Source: an uncultured Alphaproteobacteria bacterium
Lineage (GTDB): Bacteria > Pseudomonadota > Alphaproteobacteria > Rhodobacterales > Rhodobacteraceae
Assembly (NCBI GenBank): GCA_929200255.1
Contig: CAKMYZ010000020.1
Location: forward strand, 1-54,269
DNA length: 54,269 bases
Direction of reading: 5' to 3'
The number at the start of each line of letters is the position of its first letter. Positions within the stretch are counted from its first letter, which is position 1. The translations under genes were made by a program, and so were the position numbers. The notes under the pieces were generated by a model that saw only the letters and a program-made list of their open reading frames with translations, was not told the origin of the DNA and ran no database searches. Below, piece by piece: positions 1-8,510 of the stretch.

Positions 1-893
1 CCCGCCAGTTCCAGAAACCCTGCTCAAAAGTGGCCCATAGAAATGGGGCTGGACACTGTAAATCGCGGTGCCGCTTACTAACCGTCATCAGAAAAACGAC
101 CTGCCCCAGCGTAGACGCGAATGTAGGGGAGTCCAGATAATTTGGTTTACTATCAGTATTCTTCAAAATTTTAGTCTCGTCAAACAAGCTACGCAAATCA
201 AACAAACATTGGCTAGCCAACCAACACGGCTATCCTATCCATTGACTGACGTAGCCATGACGCGTCGTCTACCAAGGCACACAACGGCTAGTTGCGATTG
301 TTTCCTACGTCAATGACTTTTCCGTGAAAAGCGGGTGAGCTTGACGTTATGTCACCCAGTTCCACCTTTTCAAAGGTTGAGGTGCAGTGAGTTGGCTACG
401 TTACGCTGGGAATAGGGTCCTTTGTTGACCTTGGTTGCAGCGAAGTTACCTTTGAATGTACATTGATCGGCCGGACCTTGAGTGACCGCTTCTGCGACTT
501 TGACTCCAGCGCAGCCAAAAGCCCACCGCATGTGCAAAGCGATGCTGCATCAGCGAGAGCAAGAAACTCAAGGTCGGGTTTGTCCCGCACTGCGTTGACC
601 GGCGATAGGCGTCTCGAATGACTGGTTTCGCAACCCTTGGATGTTTTGTGTCGCCGCAACAAAATACGAACGTCGCCGAAGGGGTGTCATGTTATCCGAC
701 CGCAGGTTGAGTGCGCCACTCATCGTCCGCTGGCGAGGTCCAACCCGGCAACCACCTCCCCCATTGCTTTTGAGCGCCTGCTCCGATATCCAGACTGGCT
801 GCGTTTCCGGTCGACCGGATCGGGTGCGACTTGAAACGAACAAACCAATGGAGGGTGCCATGTAGCAACGAAACTACATGAAAGGCCGCTACG
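1..893. other. Non-coding or degraded stretch, no gene recognised
   Basis: I find no convincing gene on either strand. The open frames here are short, overlap one another in several frames, lack a good ribosome binding site, and translate into composition unlike real proteins (rich in R, S, T and C with no domain pattern). The first 400 bases look visibly more AT-rich than the rest of the window. The stretch may hold the remains of decayed genes or the 5' leader of the small gene that starts at 894. Confidence 0.5.
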
Positions 894-1151
894 ATGGCCC
901 ACTACAAACGCAAACGGGCTCGCACTGTATCTCCGCTCGGCTACTCGGCCCGGGGTCTTGAACATCGGCTGTCAGAAGGCCCCGATACAATTCGCTGGCT
1001 GGAGAATTGGCCACGCTGGCACGACAATCTTTACCATACGAGACCTGCGCGGCGCAGGACAAAGGCTCTGGAACTGGACGTCGTCAAAGGAGTTGATCCT
1101 GACAACCTCAATTGGCCAGATGGGCGCAAGCCACATAAGTACTACTGGTGA
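894..1151 (+). CDS. Small basic conserved hypothetical protein
   Basis: This is an 85-residue protein of unknown function. It is strongly basic at its N-terminus (MAHYKRKRARTV), has an aromatic-rich middle (WLENWPRWHDNLYHTRPARRR) and ends in a distinctive RKPHKYYW tail. The Trp/Tyr/Arg pattern and the compact charged ends look like a genuinely selected small protein, and I have the impression that similar small proteins occur in other Rhodobacterales. An AAAGG lies about ten bases before the ATG. A perfect hairpin begins five bases after the stop, which supports a real, separately terminated transcript. There is no signal peptide or membrane segment. The basic and aromatic surface would suit nucleic-acid binding, but that is speculation. 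Confidence 0.6.
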   Translation: MAHYKRKRARTVSPLGYSARGLEHRLSEGPDTIRWLENWPRWHDNLYHTRPARRRTKALELDVVKGVDPDNLNWPDGRKPHKYYW

Positions 1152-1155
1152 ACAG

Positions 1156-1181
1156 TTGGGCGGCGCAAATGCGCCGCCCAA
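1156..1181 (+). terminator. Hairpin terminator after the small basic protein
   Basis: A perfect 11-bp inverted repeat (TTGGGCGGCGC / GCGCCGCCCAA) encloses the loop AAAT. It starts five bases after the stop codon of the 894-1151 gene. There is no T-run afterwards, so it may work as an mRNA 3'-end stabiliser as much as an intrinsic terminator. Confidence 0.7.
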
Positions 1182-1700
1182 CATCAACTCGCATCATTCA
1201 GATGCAGAGAACCGATCAAATTCTTCTGTCCGCATGATCGCGGAGATAAGGCCATTCTTCCAGCGCCGCCTCCGCATCGCCTCATGCGAACTGCTGCCCC
1301 ATCGTAACGCCAACCCGGCATACAGCCCTTAAAATCGAAGGTTTGTCCCGCATCTTACCAGTTCGTGCGCCCCACAGCCAAGGTCGGCTATGGCCCATGC
1401 CCCAGTCCCATTAATTGAAAAAGCTATGTGATTGTTTTCATTGCAGGCGCAGTCTCACCATTAAGGAACTCCGACAAAAGCAAAATGCCACACATCCGCA
1501 ATGCAGGAATGTTACCCTGGCCCGCAAAAAAACAAGCAGAGAGGTCGGGCATGGAACGGGTGACAATGAAGCGAACATATTGGACCTGGCACCCCTTCAG
1601 AATTTCATGCCTTAGATTTGAAGCGATGGCGTCCGCCACCTGCCCCCACCATGTATTTTCCATCTGTCCAACCGCGTCTGTCTCACGCATAGTTTGCGCC
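1182..1700. other. Intergenic stretch before dctB with a possible gene relic
   Basis: No intact gene is visible. A long open frame runs in phase into dctB from 1428, but its first 91 codons do not read like the kinase family, so I treat this part as leader. On the minus strand between about 1323 and 1216 a short frame reads like the C-terminus of a protein (the end reads AALEEWPYLRDHADRRI), but it is interrupted by a stop codon upstream. It may be a gene relic. Confidence 0.4.
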
Positions 1701-3479
1701 ATGAAACTGTCGCGCAAACGCATCTTCGGCCTTGTCTGGGCGCTTGGACTCATGACCTTGCTTGTGGGGGGGGCATCATTCCCCGCACTTGAACGGCATT
1801 ATATGCGCCAGCAGGCAGAACGAGACGCGGTGCCGTTGACGCTTGCCGTAGCCGGGCTGCGTGCCGCGTTAGAGCGTTACGCCCCCCTGCCCGCATTGAT
1901 CGCCGAGCGGCCGCGGCTTGCCACATTTCTGAACCATCCTGACGACACCAATTTGCAGGCATCCGTCAACGAAGATTTGCGGCAGACAGCCGCGACCGTA
2001 AAAGCCTCGGATGTCTATCTGATGGATATCTCCGGGCGCACTCTGGCCGCTGCGTCCTATCGTGAGGCAGGCAGCTACCTCGATCGTAATTTCAGTTATC
2101 AGAGCTATTTCACCCAGGCGCTGAACGGCGATTTGTCCAGTTTTTCGATCTACGGCACGACAACAGGTGAACGCGGGTACTTTTATGCCGCCCCCGTCGA
2201 AGATGGTGAACGGATCGTCGGTGTTCTGGCCATCAAGTTCAACATTGCCGCCTTTGAGAGTATCTGGCGCGGTGCTGATAGCGCCTTTATTGTCAGCGAC
2301 CGCAACGATTTTGTCTTTATGTCATCGCGCCCCGACTGGCATTTTCGGGCGATCAGACCGCTCAGCGATGCAACATTGCGTGTCATCGCCCAAAACCTGC
2401 AGTACCCTATTGATCGCATTGATCTTTTACCTATCACCCGCACCCCGCTCAACGCGGATGCCCAACGAGTCTATATCGAAGGCACACCACGCGAAAGCTT
2501 CGTTTTGACGTCTCAAAGCCTGCCCGATCTTGATTGGACCATGGCATCCCTCACCCCAACCCGGCCCGCGACACTGCAAGCGCTGACGACGCTGCTGATC
2601 GCAGGGCTAACGATGGGTTTGGCCTTGGCCGCCCTCCTCGCCCTATTGCTGCGCCAGGCCCGCCAGGCCGAGGCGTTTGCCCGTGAACAGCGCAGCAAAC
2701 GCGCGCTTGAGGGCGCGGTGGCCGAACGCACGGCCGATCTACAAACGGCGCTGTCTGACCTGCGCCGGACGCAAACAGACCTTATTCAGGCGGGCAAACT
2801 GTCGGCCCTTGGGCAGATGTCAGCCGCCCTTAGTCATGAGTTCAATCAACCGCTCGCCGCCGTCAAATCCTATGCTGATAACGCCGATGCCTTCCTTGAA
2901 CGCGATCAGATCGTGCAGGCCCGCGATAATATTGGGCGCATCTCCAAGATGGCCGACCGTATGGCCACGATTTCAACCCATCTGCGCAATTTCGCGCGCA
3001 GGCCGCAGCAGGCCACCGGTCCGCTGCTGCTCAATGCGGTGATCCAGGACGCGCTAGCGGTGATTGATATGCGCCTGACCACTGGCAATGGTGTGGTTGA
3101 ATATACACCTCCCAGCGACGAGATTTGGGTCACGGGTGGCCATGTCCGCCTGCAACAGGTCATCGTCAATCTGATCAACAATGCATTGGATGCGATGGAA
3201 GAACAGGCCAATCCTGTCGTCAGGCTCACCGTAAACGGGACAACGGTTCAGGTGCGCGACACCGGGCCGGGGCTGGCGCCAGAGGCTATTGCAAACATCT
3301 TTGATCCCTTCTTTACGACCAAACCACCGGGCAAAGGTCTGGGACTTGGGCTATCGATTTCATTCAACATCGTCTCGGATTTTGGCGGCACGCTGAGCGC
3401 GGAAAACCATTCTGATGGTGGCGCTGTCTTTTCGGTCCACCTGCAACCCGCCACCCCCATCAAGGTCGCCGCCCAATGA
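1701..3479 (+). CDS. dctB: Sensor histidine kinase, DctB-like
   Basis: A 592-residue membrane sensor kinase of the C4-dicarboxylate DctB type. Visible domains in order are an N-terminal membrane helix (about residues 8-27), a periplasmic sensor of about 260 residues with double-PAS/Cache features (VYLMDISG, RGYFYAAPV, VGVLAIKFN), a second helix (about 290-315), a coiled-coil linker, the dimerisation/H-box SHEFNQPLAAVKSY with phosphoacceptor His379, and the ATPase lid motifs NLINNALDAM, VRDTGPGL and GLGLGLSIS. I chose the ATG at 1701 because it directly precedes the first membrane helix; the open frame extends upstream to 1428 without family-like sequence. The gene overlaps dctD by ATGA. It is followed by a TAXI TRAP transporter, so the ligand is probably an organic acid taken up by that system, though not necessarily a C4-dicarboxylate. 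Confidence 0.85.
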   Translation: MKLSRKRIFGLVWALGLMTLLVGGASFPALERHYMRQQAERDAVPLTLAVAGLRAALERYAPLPALIAERPRLATFLNHPDDTNLQASVNEDLRQTAATVKASDVYLMDISGRTLAAASYREAGSYLDRNFSYQSYFTQALNGDLSSFSIYGTTTGERGYFYAAPVEDGERIVGVLAIKFNIAAFESIWRGADSAFIVSDRNDFVFMSSRPDWHFRAIRPLSDATLRVIAQNLQYPIDRIDLLPITRTPLNADAQRVYIEGTPRESFVLTSQSLPDLDWTMASLTPTRPATLQALTTLLIAGLTMGLALAALLALLLRQARQAEAFAREQRSKRALEGAVAERTADLQTALSDLRRTQTDLIQAGKLSALGQMSAALSHEFNQPLAAVKSYADNADAFLERDQIVQARDNIGRISKMADRMATISTHLRNFARRPQQATGPLLLNAVIQDALAVIDMRLTTGNGVVEYTPPSDEIWVTGGHVRLQQVIVNLINNALDAMEEQANPVVRLTVNGTTVQVRDTGPGLAPEAIANIFDPFFTTKPPGKGLGLGLSISFNIVSDFGGTLSAENHSDGGAVFSVHLQPATPIKVAAQ

Positions 3480-4804
3480 AGCAATCTGTCATTTTCGTGG
3501 ATGATGAAGAAGAGCTACGCAATGCGACATCCCAGACCCTGATGCTGGCGGATATCCCTGCTGACATCTTTGACAATGCTGACGCAGCACTGGCCAAGAT
3601 CAGCCGTGGGTTTGCAGGTGTTCTGGTCACTGACATTCGGATGAAGGGCCACGACGGGCTGTGGCTGATGCGCAAGGTGCTTGAGATCGATCCGGAGTTT
3701 CCCGTCATTCTGGTGACCGGCCATGGCGATGTGAACCTTGCGGTGCAATCAATGCGCGAGGGGGCCTATGATTTCATCGAAAAACCCTTTGCCCCTGCCC
3801 GGCTGGTCACAACGATCCAGCGCGCCCTGGACAAGCGCCGCCTGACGGTCGAGAACCGTGCGCTGAAACGCGAGGTCGGTGGGCGTGATAAGTTGGAGGC
3901 CCGCCTGATCGGGCGATCCGATGCCATGGTCGCCTTGCGCAAACAGGTCCGCACGATTGCGGAAACTGATGCCGATGTGCTGATCACTGGCGACACCGGC
4001 GTAGGTAAGGATTTGACCGCCCACGCCTTGCATGATCTTTCCGCCCGGGGTCACCACCCGTTTGTGCATATCAATTGCGCCGCCCTGCCCGTCGATCTGG
4101 TTGAATCAGAACTGTTCGGCCACGAGGCAGGCGCCTTCCCCGGTGCCATGCGCCCCCGCTTTGGTAAGTTCGAGTTTGCACGCCAGGGCACCGTGTTTCT
4201 TGATGAGATCGACAGCCTGCCCACAGCCGTGCAAGCCAAACTGCTGCACGCCATTCAGGACCGCAAGATCACGCGACTTGGGTCCAACGATCCGGTTGCC
4301 CTTGATATCCGGGTGATTGCAGCGGCAAAAACAGACCTTAGCCGTGCAGTTGCCGAGGGGCGGTTTCGCGCGGACCTGCTGTATCGATTGAATGTCGTGA
4401 CATTGCATGTGCCCCCGCTGCGCGACCGGCGCGATGATATCCCATCCTTGTTCTTGAACCTCGCGGCACAGGCCGCAGCCCGATATTCAAAGCAACTGGG
4501 CGATATACCCGCATCCTTGCTGGCGCAACTGGCAACGCAGGACTGGCAAGGCAATGTGCGCGAGCTGCGCAATGCGGCCGACCGTTTTGTGCTGGGTCTG
4601 GACCCGGATGATGTGACGTCGTTTGCGGATGAAACCAGCCTCTCGGCGCGCATGGCTTCACATGAAAAAGCGCTTATTTCCGCGGCATTGACAGCGCAGG
4701 GTGGCAGTTTGAAACAGACCTACGAGGCGCTTGGGCTGTCACGCAAGGCACTTTACGAGAAGATGCAAAAGCACGGGATCTCCAAGGCGGACGCCAACAG
4801 CTGA
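3476..4804 (+). CDS. dctD: Response regulator of the NtrC/DctD family
   Basis: A 442-residue regulator partnered with the overlapping DctB. It has a receiver domain with phosphoacceptor Asp53 (VTDIRMKG), a AAA+ domain with Walker A GDTGVGKD (172-179) and Walker B FLDEID (241-246), and a C-terminal Fis-type helix-turn-helix (GGSLKQTYEALGLSRKALYE). The sigma-54 contact loop, normally GAFTGA, reads GAFPGA at 219-224. The usual Thr that touches sigma-54 is therefore Pro, which may change or weaken sigma-54 activation. By family it should activate transport genes, and the TAXI receptor gene starts 222 bases downstream. I could not find a convincing -24/-12 sigma-54 promoter in that gap, so the regulatory link is inferred from position only. 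Confidence 0.85.
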   Translation: MKQSVIFVDDEEELRNATSQTLMLADIPADIFDNADAALAKISRGFAGVLVTDIRMKGHDGLWLMRKVLEIDPEFPVILVTGHGDVNLAVQSMREGAYDFIEKPFAPARLVTTIQRALDKRRLTVENRALKREVGGRDKLEARLIGRSDAMVALRKQVRTIAETDADVLITGDTGVGKDLTAHALHDLSARGHHPFVHINCAALPVDLVESELFGHEAGAFPGAMRPRFGKFEFARQGTVFLDEIDSLPTAVQAKLLHAIQDRKITRLGSNDPVALDIRVIAAAKTDLSRAVAEGRFRADLLYRLNVVTLHVPPLRDRRDDIPSLFLNLAAQAAARYSKQLGDIPASLLAQLATQDWQGNVRELRNAADRFVLGLDPDDVTSFADETSLSARMASHEKALISAALTAQGGSLKQTYEALGLSRKALYEKMQKHGISKADANS

Positions 4805-5026
4805 CCCAGATGTTCCCTTGGCGACACATGCGTACCACCCTTTGTCACCTTTCCGACCCAATCACATGGTTCATTTCATTCTGTTAACGCAAACATCACA
4901 AACAGCCACTTGTTTGCCATGGTCGCTATGGTGGACCACAGCATCATCCGGTCCAAAGCCTGAACAGTGATTGGACCGCGGACCGACCCGGGTAGGATCG
5001 GTGATTTCTTGTGGAGGAAACCAAAA

Positions 5027-6007
5027 ATGAAACTTGCAGTACTTATCGCGACAACCGCTTTGACGGCAACGTCCGTCTTCGCTGACGGTCACAGGGCTGA
5101 CTGGCCAGAAAGCTTTACCGTTGGCACCGCATCTCAGGGCGGCACATATTTTGCATATGGGTCCGGCTGGGCAAACCTTGTGGCTGAAGAACTGGGTTTG
5201 ACAGGTGGCGGCGAAGTCACAGGTGGCCCGATGCAGAACATGGCACTGGTGCACACAGGTGACGCGCAGTTCGGCATGACAACCATGGGTCCAGCGGCAG
5301 AATCCATCGCCGGTACAAACCCAATCGCACCCGGTCTGGAAATGACCAATGCCTGTGCGATGTTCCCGATGTATCAGACACCGTTTTCGGTCACGGCGCT
5401 GTCCTCATCCGGGATCACATCGATTGCGGATATTCCCGATGGCGCGCGTATCGGCTTTGGCCCTGCGGGTTCAACGTCCGACACCTACTTCCCACGGATG
5501 ATGGAAGAGCTTGGCGTGAACTTTGAACGCCGCAACGGCGGTTGGACCGACCTTGGTGGTCAGTTGCAGGATGGTCTGCTGGACGTAATCGCATTTGCGG
5601 CAGGTGTACCCGTGCCAGCGGTCAGCCAGTTGGAAGTCCAAACAGACGTGAACATCATCGAGTTCACCGAAGACGAACAGGCAACCATCATGGCCGCCTT
5701 CCCTGTCGCTCAGTTTGACATTGCAGCAGACACTTACACCACGCTGGAAAGCGATGCGCGCTCAGTTTCGATGTGGAACTTTGCGATTGCAAATTGCGAT
5801 CTGCCCGCGTCCTTCGTGAAAGCGGCGGTGGATGTGGTGATGTCAGACAACGAGCGGATGGTGAATATCCACCGTGCGGCACGGTCCACCCTGCCAGAGA
5901 ACTACACAAAGAACGCTGGCGTTCTGCCGTGGCACCCCGGTGCGGCGGAGTGGTTCATCGAGAACGCAGGCGCTGACATCCCTGCTGATCAGATCTTCGG
6001 GAACTAA
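5027..6007 (+). CDS. TAXI-family TRAP transporter substrate-binding protein
   Basis: A 326-residue periplasmic receptor. It has a classic signal peptide (cleavage probably after VFA, near residue 19), followed by the TAXI-family opening FTVGTASQGGTYFAYGSGWA, whose Gly/Thr pattern is diagnostic. Later segments (GARIGFGPAGST, LQDGLLDVIAFAAGVP) also fit the fold. The start at 5027 has a strong GTGGAGGAAA ribosome site; an in-phase start 60 bases earlier lacks one and would bury the signal peptide. The protein hands its ligand to the fused permease encoded next. Known TAXI ligands include glutamate and dicarboxylates; the actual ligand here cannot be read from sequence. A stable hairpin after the stop probably allows more receptor than permease to be made. 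Confidence 0.9.
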   Translation: MKLAVLIATTALTATSVFADGHRADWPESFTVGTASQGGTYFAYGSGWANLVAEELGLTGGGEVTGGPMQNMALVHTGDAQFGMTTMGPAAESIAGTNPIAPGLEMTNACAMFPMYQTPFSVTALSSSGITSIADIPDGARIGFGPAGSTSDTYFPRMMEELGVNFERRNGGWTDLGGQLQDGLLDVIAFAAGVPVPAVSQLEVQTDVNIIEFTEDEQATIMAAFPVAQFDIAADTYTTLESDARSVSMWNFAIANCDLPASFVKAAVDVVMSDNERMVNIHRAARSTLPENYTKNAGVLPWHPGAAEWFIENAGADIPADQIFGN

Positions 6008-6016
6008 GATCACCTG

Positions 6017-6047
6017 GCCCAAGGCCGCGCCTGGCGCGGCCTTGGGC
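6017..6047 (+). terminator. Hairpin between TRAP receptor and permease genes
   Basis: A perfect 14-bp inverted repeat (GCCCAAGGCCGCGC / GCGCGGCCTTGGGC) with the 3-base loop CTG starts ten bases after the receptor stop codon. There is no T-tract, so I expect partial termination or protection of the receptor mRNA 3' end rather than a full stop before the permease gene. Confidence 0.75.
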
Positions 6048-6120
6048 AAATCACTGTATCTACGCTATGATTGCCGCCAGCGGCCCCTGCCCGGGTACGC
6101 TGCCATGCGAGGGCCACGCC

Positions 6121-8340
6121 ATGACCACCGACACCCAGAATGACGATCTGACCGAGGGCCCCGTCATTGCAGATGGCGTGGATGACGAACCGGTTGAACA
6201 TAACCGTCGCATCTTTACCGGCCGCACCTATATGGCCATCGCTGCGATCTCGGGCGTTTACGCGCTCTTTCACATGGCGGCCCTGAATGGCTGGTCGATC
6301 GAAAGTTGGACGAGCATTGATATCCCCTTTCTGCCCGTTTTCCCGATGGAGACATGGAATTTTCGCATCGTCCACATTGCAGGGGCACTGATTCTGGGCT
6401 TCACGCTGTATTCCGCCCGCGCCTTTCCCGAAGACGAAGGCAGTAACAGGCACCCGCTTGACTATCTGGCCATGCTTGCCCTGATCCCTGCTCTTTATGC
6501 CTGCTACACCGCCATCAGCTTTGCCGCCCAAATTCGCGTTGGCGTCATGTGGAACGGCATTGACGAAGGCATCAAGGCCGCTGAAACGTATCACTATGGC
6601 TACCCTCTGATCGCAGCCACCACCCTTGGCATTGTGATCGGCTGGCTACGTCCCCGCGTTCGTGGCACGATTGCCCCCGCCGACATTGTGCTGGGCGTCT
6701 GTGGTATCGGCGTTGCGATCTACCTGATCACGATCTTCGGCACGCTGATGCGCAACTCCACCGGTACCCCCTTTGCCCCCATCGGGATGAGCCTTGCTGC
6801 TGTCGCAGGTACGGCCCTGATCATGGAGTTGACACGCCGCGTTGCGGGGCTTGCCCTGATCATCATTGCCGGCGCGTTCCTCATCTACGTCTTTGTGGGT
6901 GACCTGTTGCCCGGCTTTCTGAACGCGCCTGACATCACATGGCAGCGCTTCTTTAGCCAAGTCTACACAGATGCCGGCATTCTGGGGCCAACGACGGCTG
7001 TATCTTCGACTTATATCATTCTGTTCATCATCTTCGCGGCCTTCCTTCAGGCGTCGAAGGTAGGCGATTATTTCGTCAACTTCGCCTTTGCCGCAGCCGG
7101 ACGTGCGCGCGGCGGACCTGCAAAAGTGGCGATCTTTGCGTCCGGCCTGATGGGTATGATCAACGGCACCTCCGCCGGCAATGTTGTGGCGACAGGATCG
7201 CTCACCATCCCCTTGATGAAAAAGGTAGGTTATAAACCCACGACGTCCGGCGCGGTCGAGGCCGCAGCATCGACCGGTGGGCAAATCATGCCACCGATCA
7301 TGGGGGCTGGTGCCTTCATCATGGCCGAGATTACAGGCATCCCTTACACCGAGATCGCGATTGCAGCGATCATCCCCGCCGTCCTTTATTTCGTGTCCAT
7401 CTACTTCATGGTTGATTTTGAGGCGGCAAAGCTGGGGATGCGCGGCATGCGCGAGGATGAGCTGCCAAAGTTCAAGGACATGGTGCGTCGCGTGTTTCTT
7501 TTCCTGCCGATCATCATCCTGATCGGCGCGCTTTTCATGGGCTATTCGGTGATCCGTGCGGGAACATTGGCGACCGTTTCGGCGGCTGTTGTCAGCTGGT
7601 TCACGCCCTATCGCATGGGGCTTGCATCGATTGCCAAAGCGTTCGAATTGGCCGGCATTATGTCGATCCAGATCATCGCGGTCTGTGCCTGTGCGGGCAT
7701 CATCGTTGGTGTGATTTCGCTGACCGGTGTTGGCGCGCGATTCTCGTCAGTGCTGCTGAACATCGCCGAAGCAAATCAATTGCTCGCCCTGTTCTTTGCC
7801 ATGTGCATCGCGATCCTGTTGGGGATGGGGATGCCAACCACAGCAGCCTATGCTGTTGCAGCCTCGGTTGTTGCCCCCGGTTTGGTGCAACTTGGCATCC
7901 CAACGCTGACCGCACATTTCTTTGTCTTCTACTTCGCTGTTGTGTCAGCCATCACGCCGCCGGTGGCGCTGGCCAGTTATGCCGCAGCGGGCATATCGGG
8001 GGCCAACCCCATGGCCACGTCTGTGGCCTCTTTCAAGATTGGCATTTCGGCTTTCATTGTGCCCTTCATGTTCTTCTACAACGGGGCGATCTTGATGGAT
8101 GGCACGTGGTTTGAGGTGATCCGGGCAGGCGCCACGGCGGTCTTTGGTGTGTTCCTGCTGTCCTCGGGTGTGCAAGGCTGGTGGGTCGGCGACCGGGCGG
8201 CATGGCCGATACGGGTCGGGTTATTGGTTGTGGCGCTGTTTATGATCGAAGGCGGCTGGATCTCTGATCTGATCGGGATCGGTGGTGCGGTGACCCTCTT
8301 TGCGCTGGCCCAGATGACCCGACCAAAGGTCGCAACTTAA
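6121..8340 (+). CDS. Fused TRAP transporter permease (4TM/12TM)
   Basis: A 739-residue inner-membrane protein that fuses the small DctQ-like and large DctM-like TRAP subunits, as is usual for TAXI systems. It has an acidic cytoplasmic N-terminus (about 30 residues), an N-terminal set of helices, and then a long DctM part with the re-entrant loop signatures GLMGMINGTSAGNVVATGSL, GGQIMPPIMGAGAFIMAEI and GMGMPTTAAYAVAA followed by SAITPPVALASYAAAGISG. It couples ligand delivery by the TAXI receptor to an ion gradient, normally sodium. The ATG at 6121 is preferred over the one at 6067 because a GAGGG precedes it and the earlier start lacks a ribosome site. It is transcribed with the receptor gene and ends in a clear terminator. 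Confidence 0.92.
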   Translation: MTTDTQNDDLTEGPVIADGVDDEPVEHNRRIFTGRTYMAIAAISGVYALFHMAALNGWSIESWTSIDIPFLPVFPMETWNFRIVHIAGALILGFTLYSARAFPEDEGSNRHPLDYLAMLALIPALYACYTAISFAAQIRVGVMWNGIDEGIKAAETYHYGYPLIAATTLGIVIGWLRPRVRGTIAPADIVLGVCGIGVAIYLITIFGTLMRNSTGTPFAPIGMSLAAVAGTALIMELTRRVAGLALIIIAGAFLIYVFVGDLLPGFLNAPDITWQRFFSQVYTDAGILGPTTAVSSTYIILFIIFAAFLQASKVGDYFVNFAFAAAGRARGGPAKVAIFASGLMGMINGTSAGNVVATGSLTIPLMKKVGYKPTTSGAVEAAASTGGQIMPPIMGAGAFIMAEITGIPYTEIAIAAIIPAVLYFVSIYFMVDFEAAKLGMRGMREDELPKFKDMVRRVFLFLPIIILIGALFMGYSVIRAGTLATVSAAVVSWFTPYRMGLASIAKAFELAGIMSIQIIAVCACAGIIVGVISLTGVGARFSSVLLNIAEANQLLALFFAMCIAILLGMGMPTTAAYAVAASVVAPGLVQLGIPTLTAHFFVFYFAVVSAITPPVALASYAAAGISGANPMATSVASFKIGISAFIVPFMFFYNGAILMDGTWFEVIRAGATAVFGVFLLSSGVQGWWVGDRAAWPIRVGLLVVALFMIEGGWISDLIGIGGAVTLFALAQMTRPKVAT

Positions 8341-8358
8341 ACATCTGAGAAACCAAAG

Positions 8359-8388
8359 AAAGGCAGCCCTCACCGGGGGCTGCCTTTT
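8359..8388 (+). terminator. Intrinsic terminator of the TRAP operon
   Basis: An 11-bp stem (AAAGGCAGCCC / GGGCTGCCTTT) with a 7-base loop is followed by a further T. It lies 19 bases after the permease stop codon and before the exchanger gene. Confidence 0.85.
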
Positions 8389-8510
8389 GCTGTGGGCTTG
8401 TATTGACCCGGCAAGAAGCAACTGGGACAAAAGGCTATTACACTCGTGTAAAAAATCAGGTAAGCCCGCGGAAATGCCATTCGCAAAGACCAGTGATCGG
8501 GACACACATC

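Noticed and set aside
4805..5026. Sigma-54 (-24/-12) promoter before the TAXI gene
   Set aside because: The closest candidate (TTGGCGACACATGCG) has GG and GC spaced 8 rather than 10 bases apart, so it does not meet the consensus.
6646..7284. 212-residue minus-strand open frame in the TRAP permease gene
   Set aside because: The plus strand encodes clear membrane helices and TRAP signatures; the antisense frame is a charged, pattern-free shadow.
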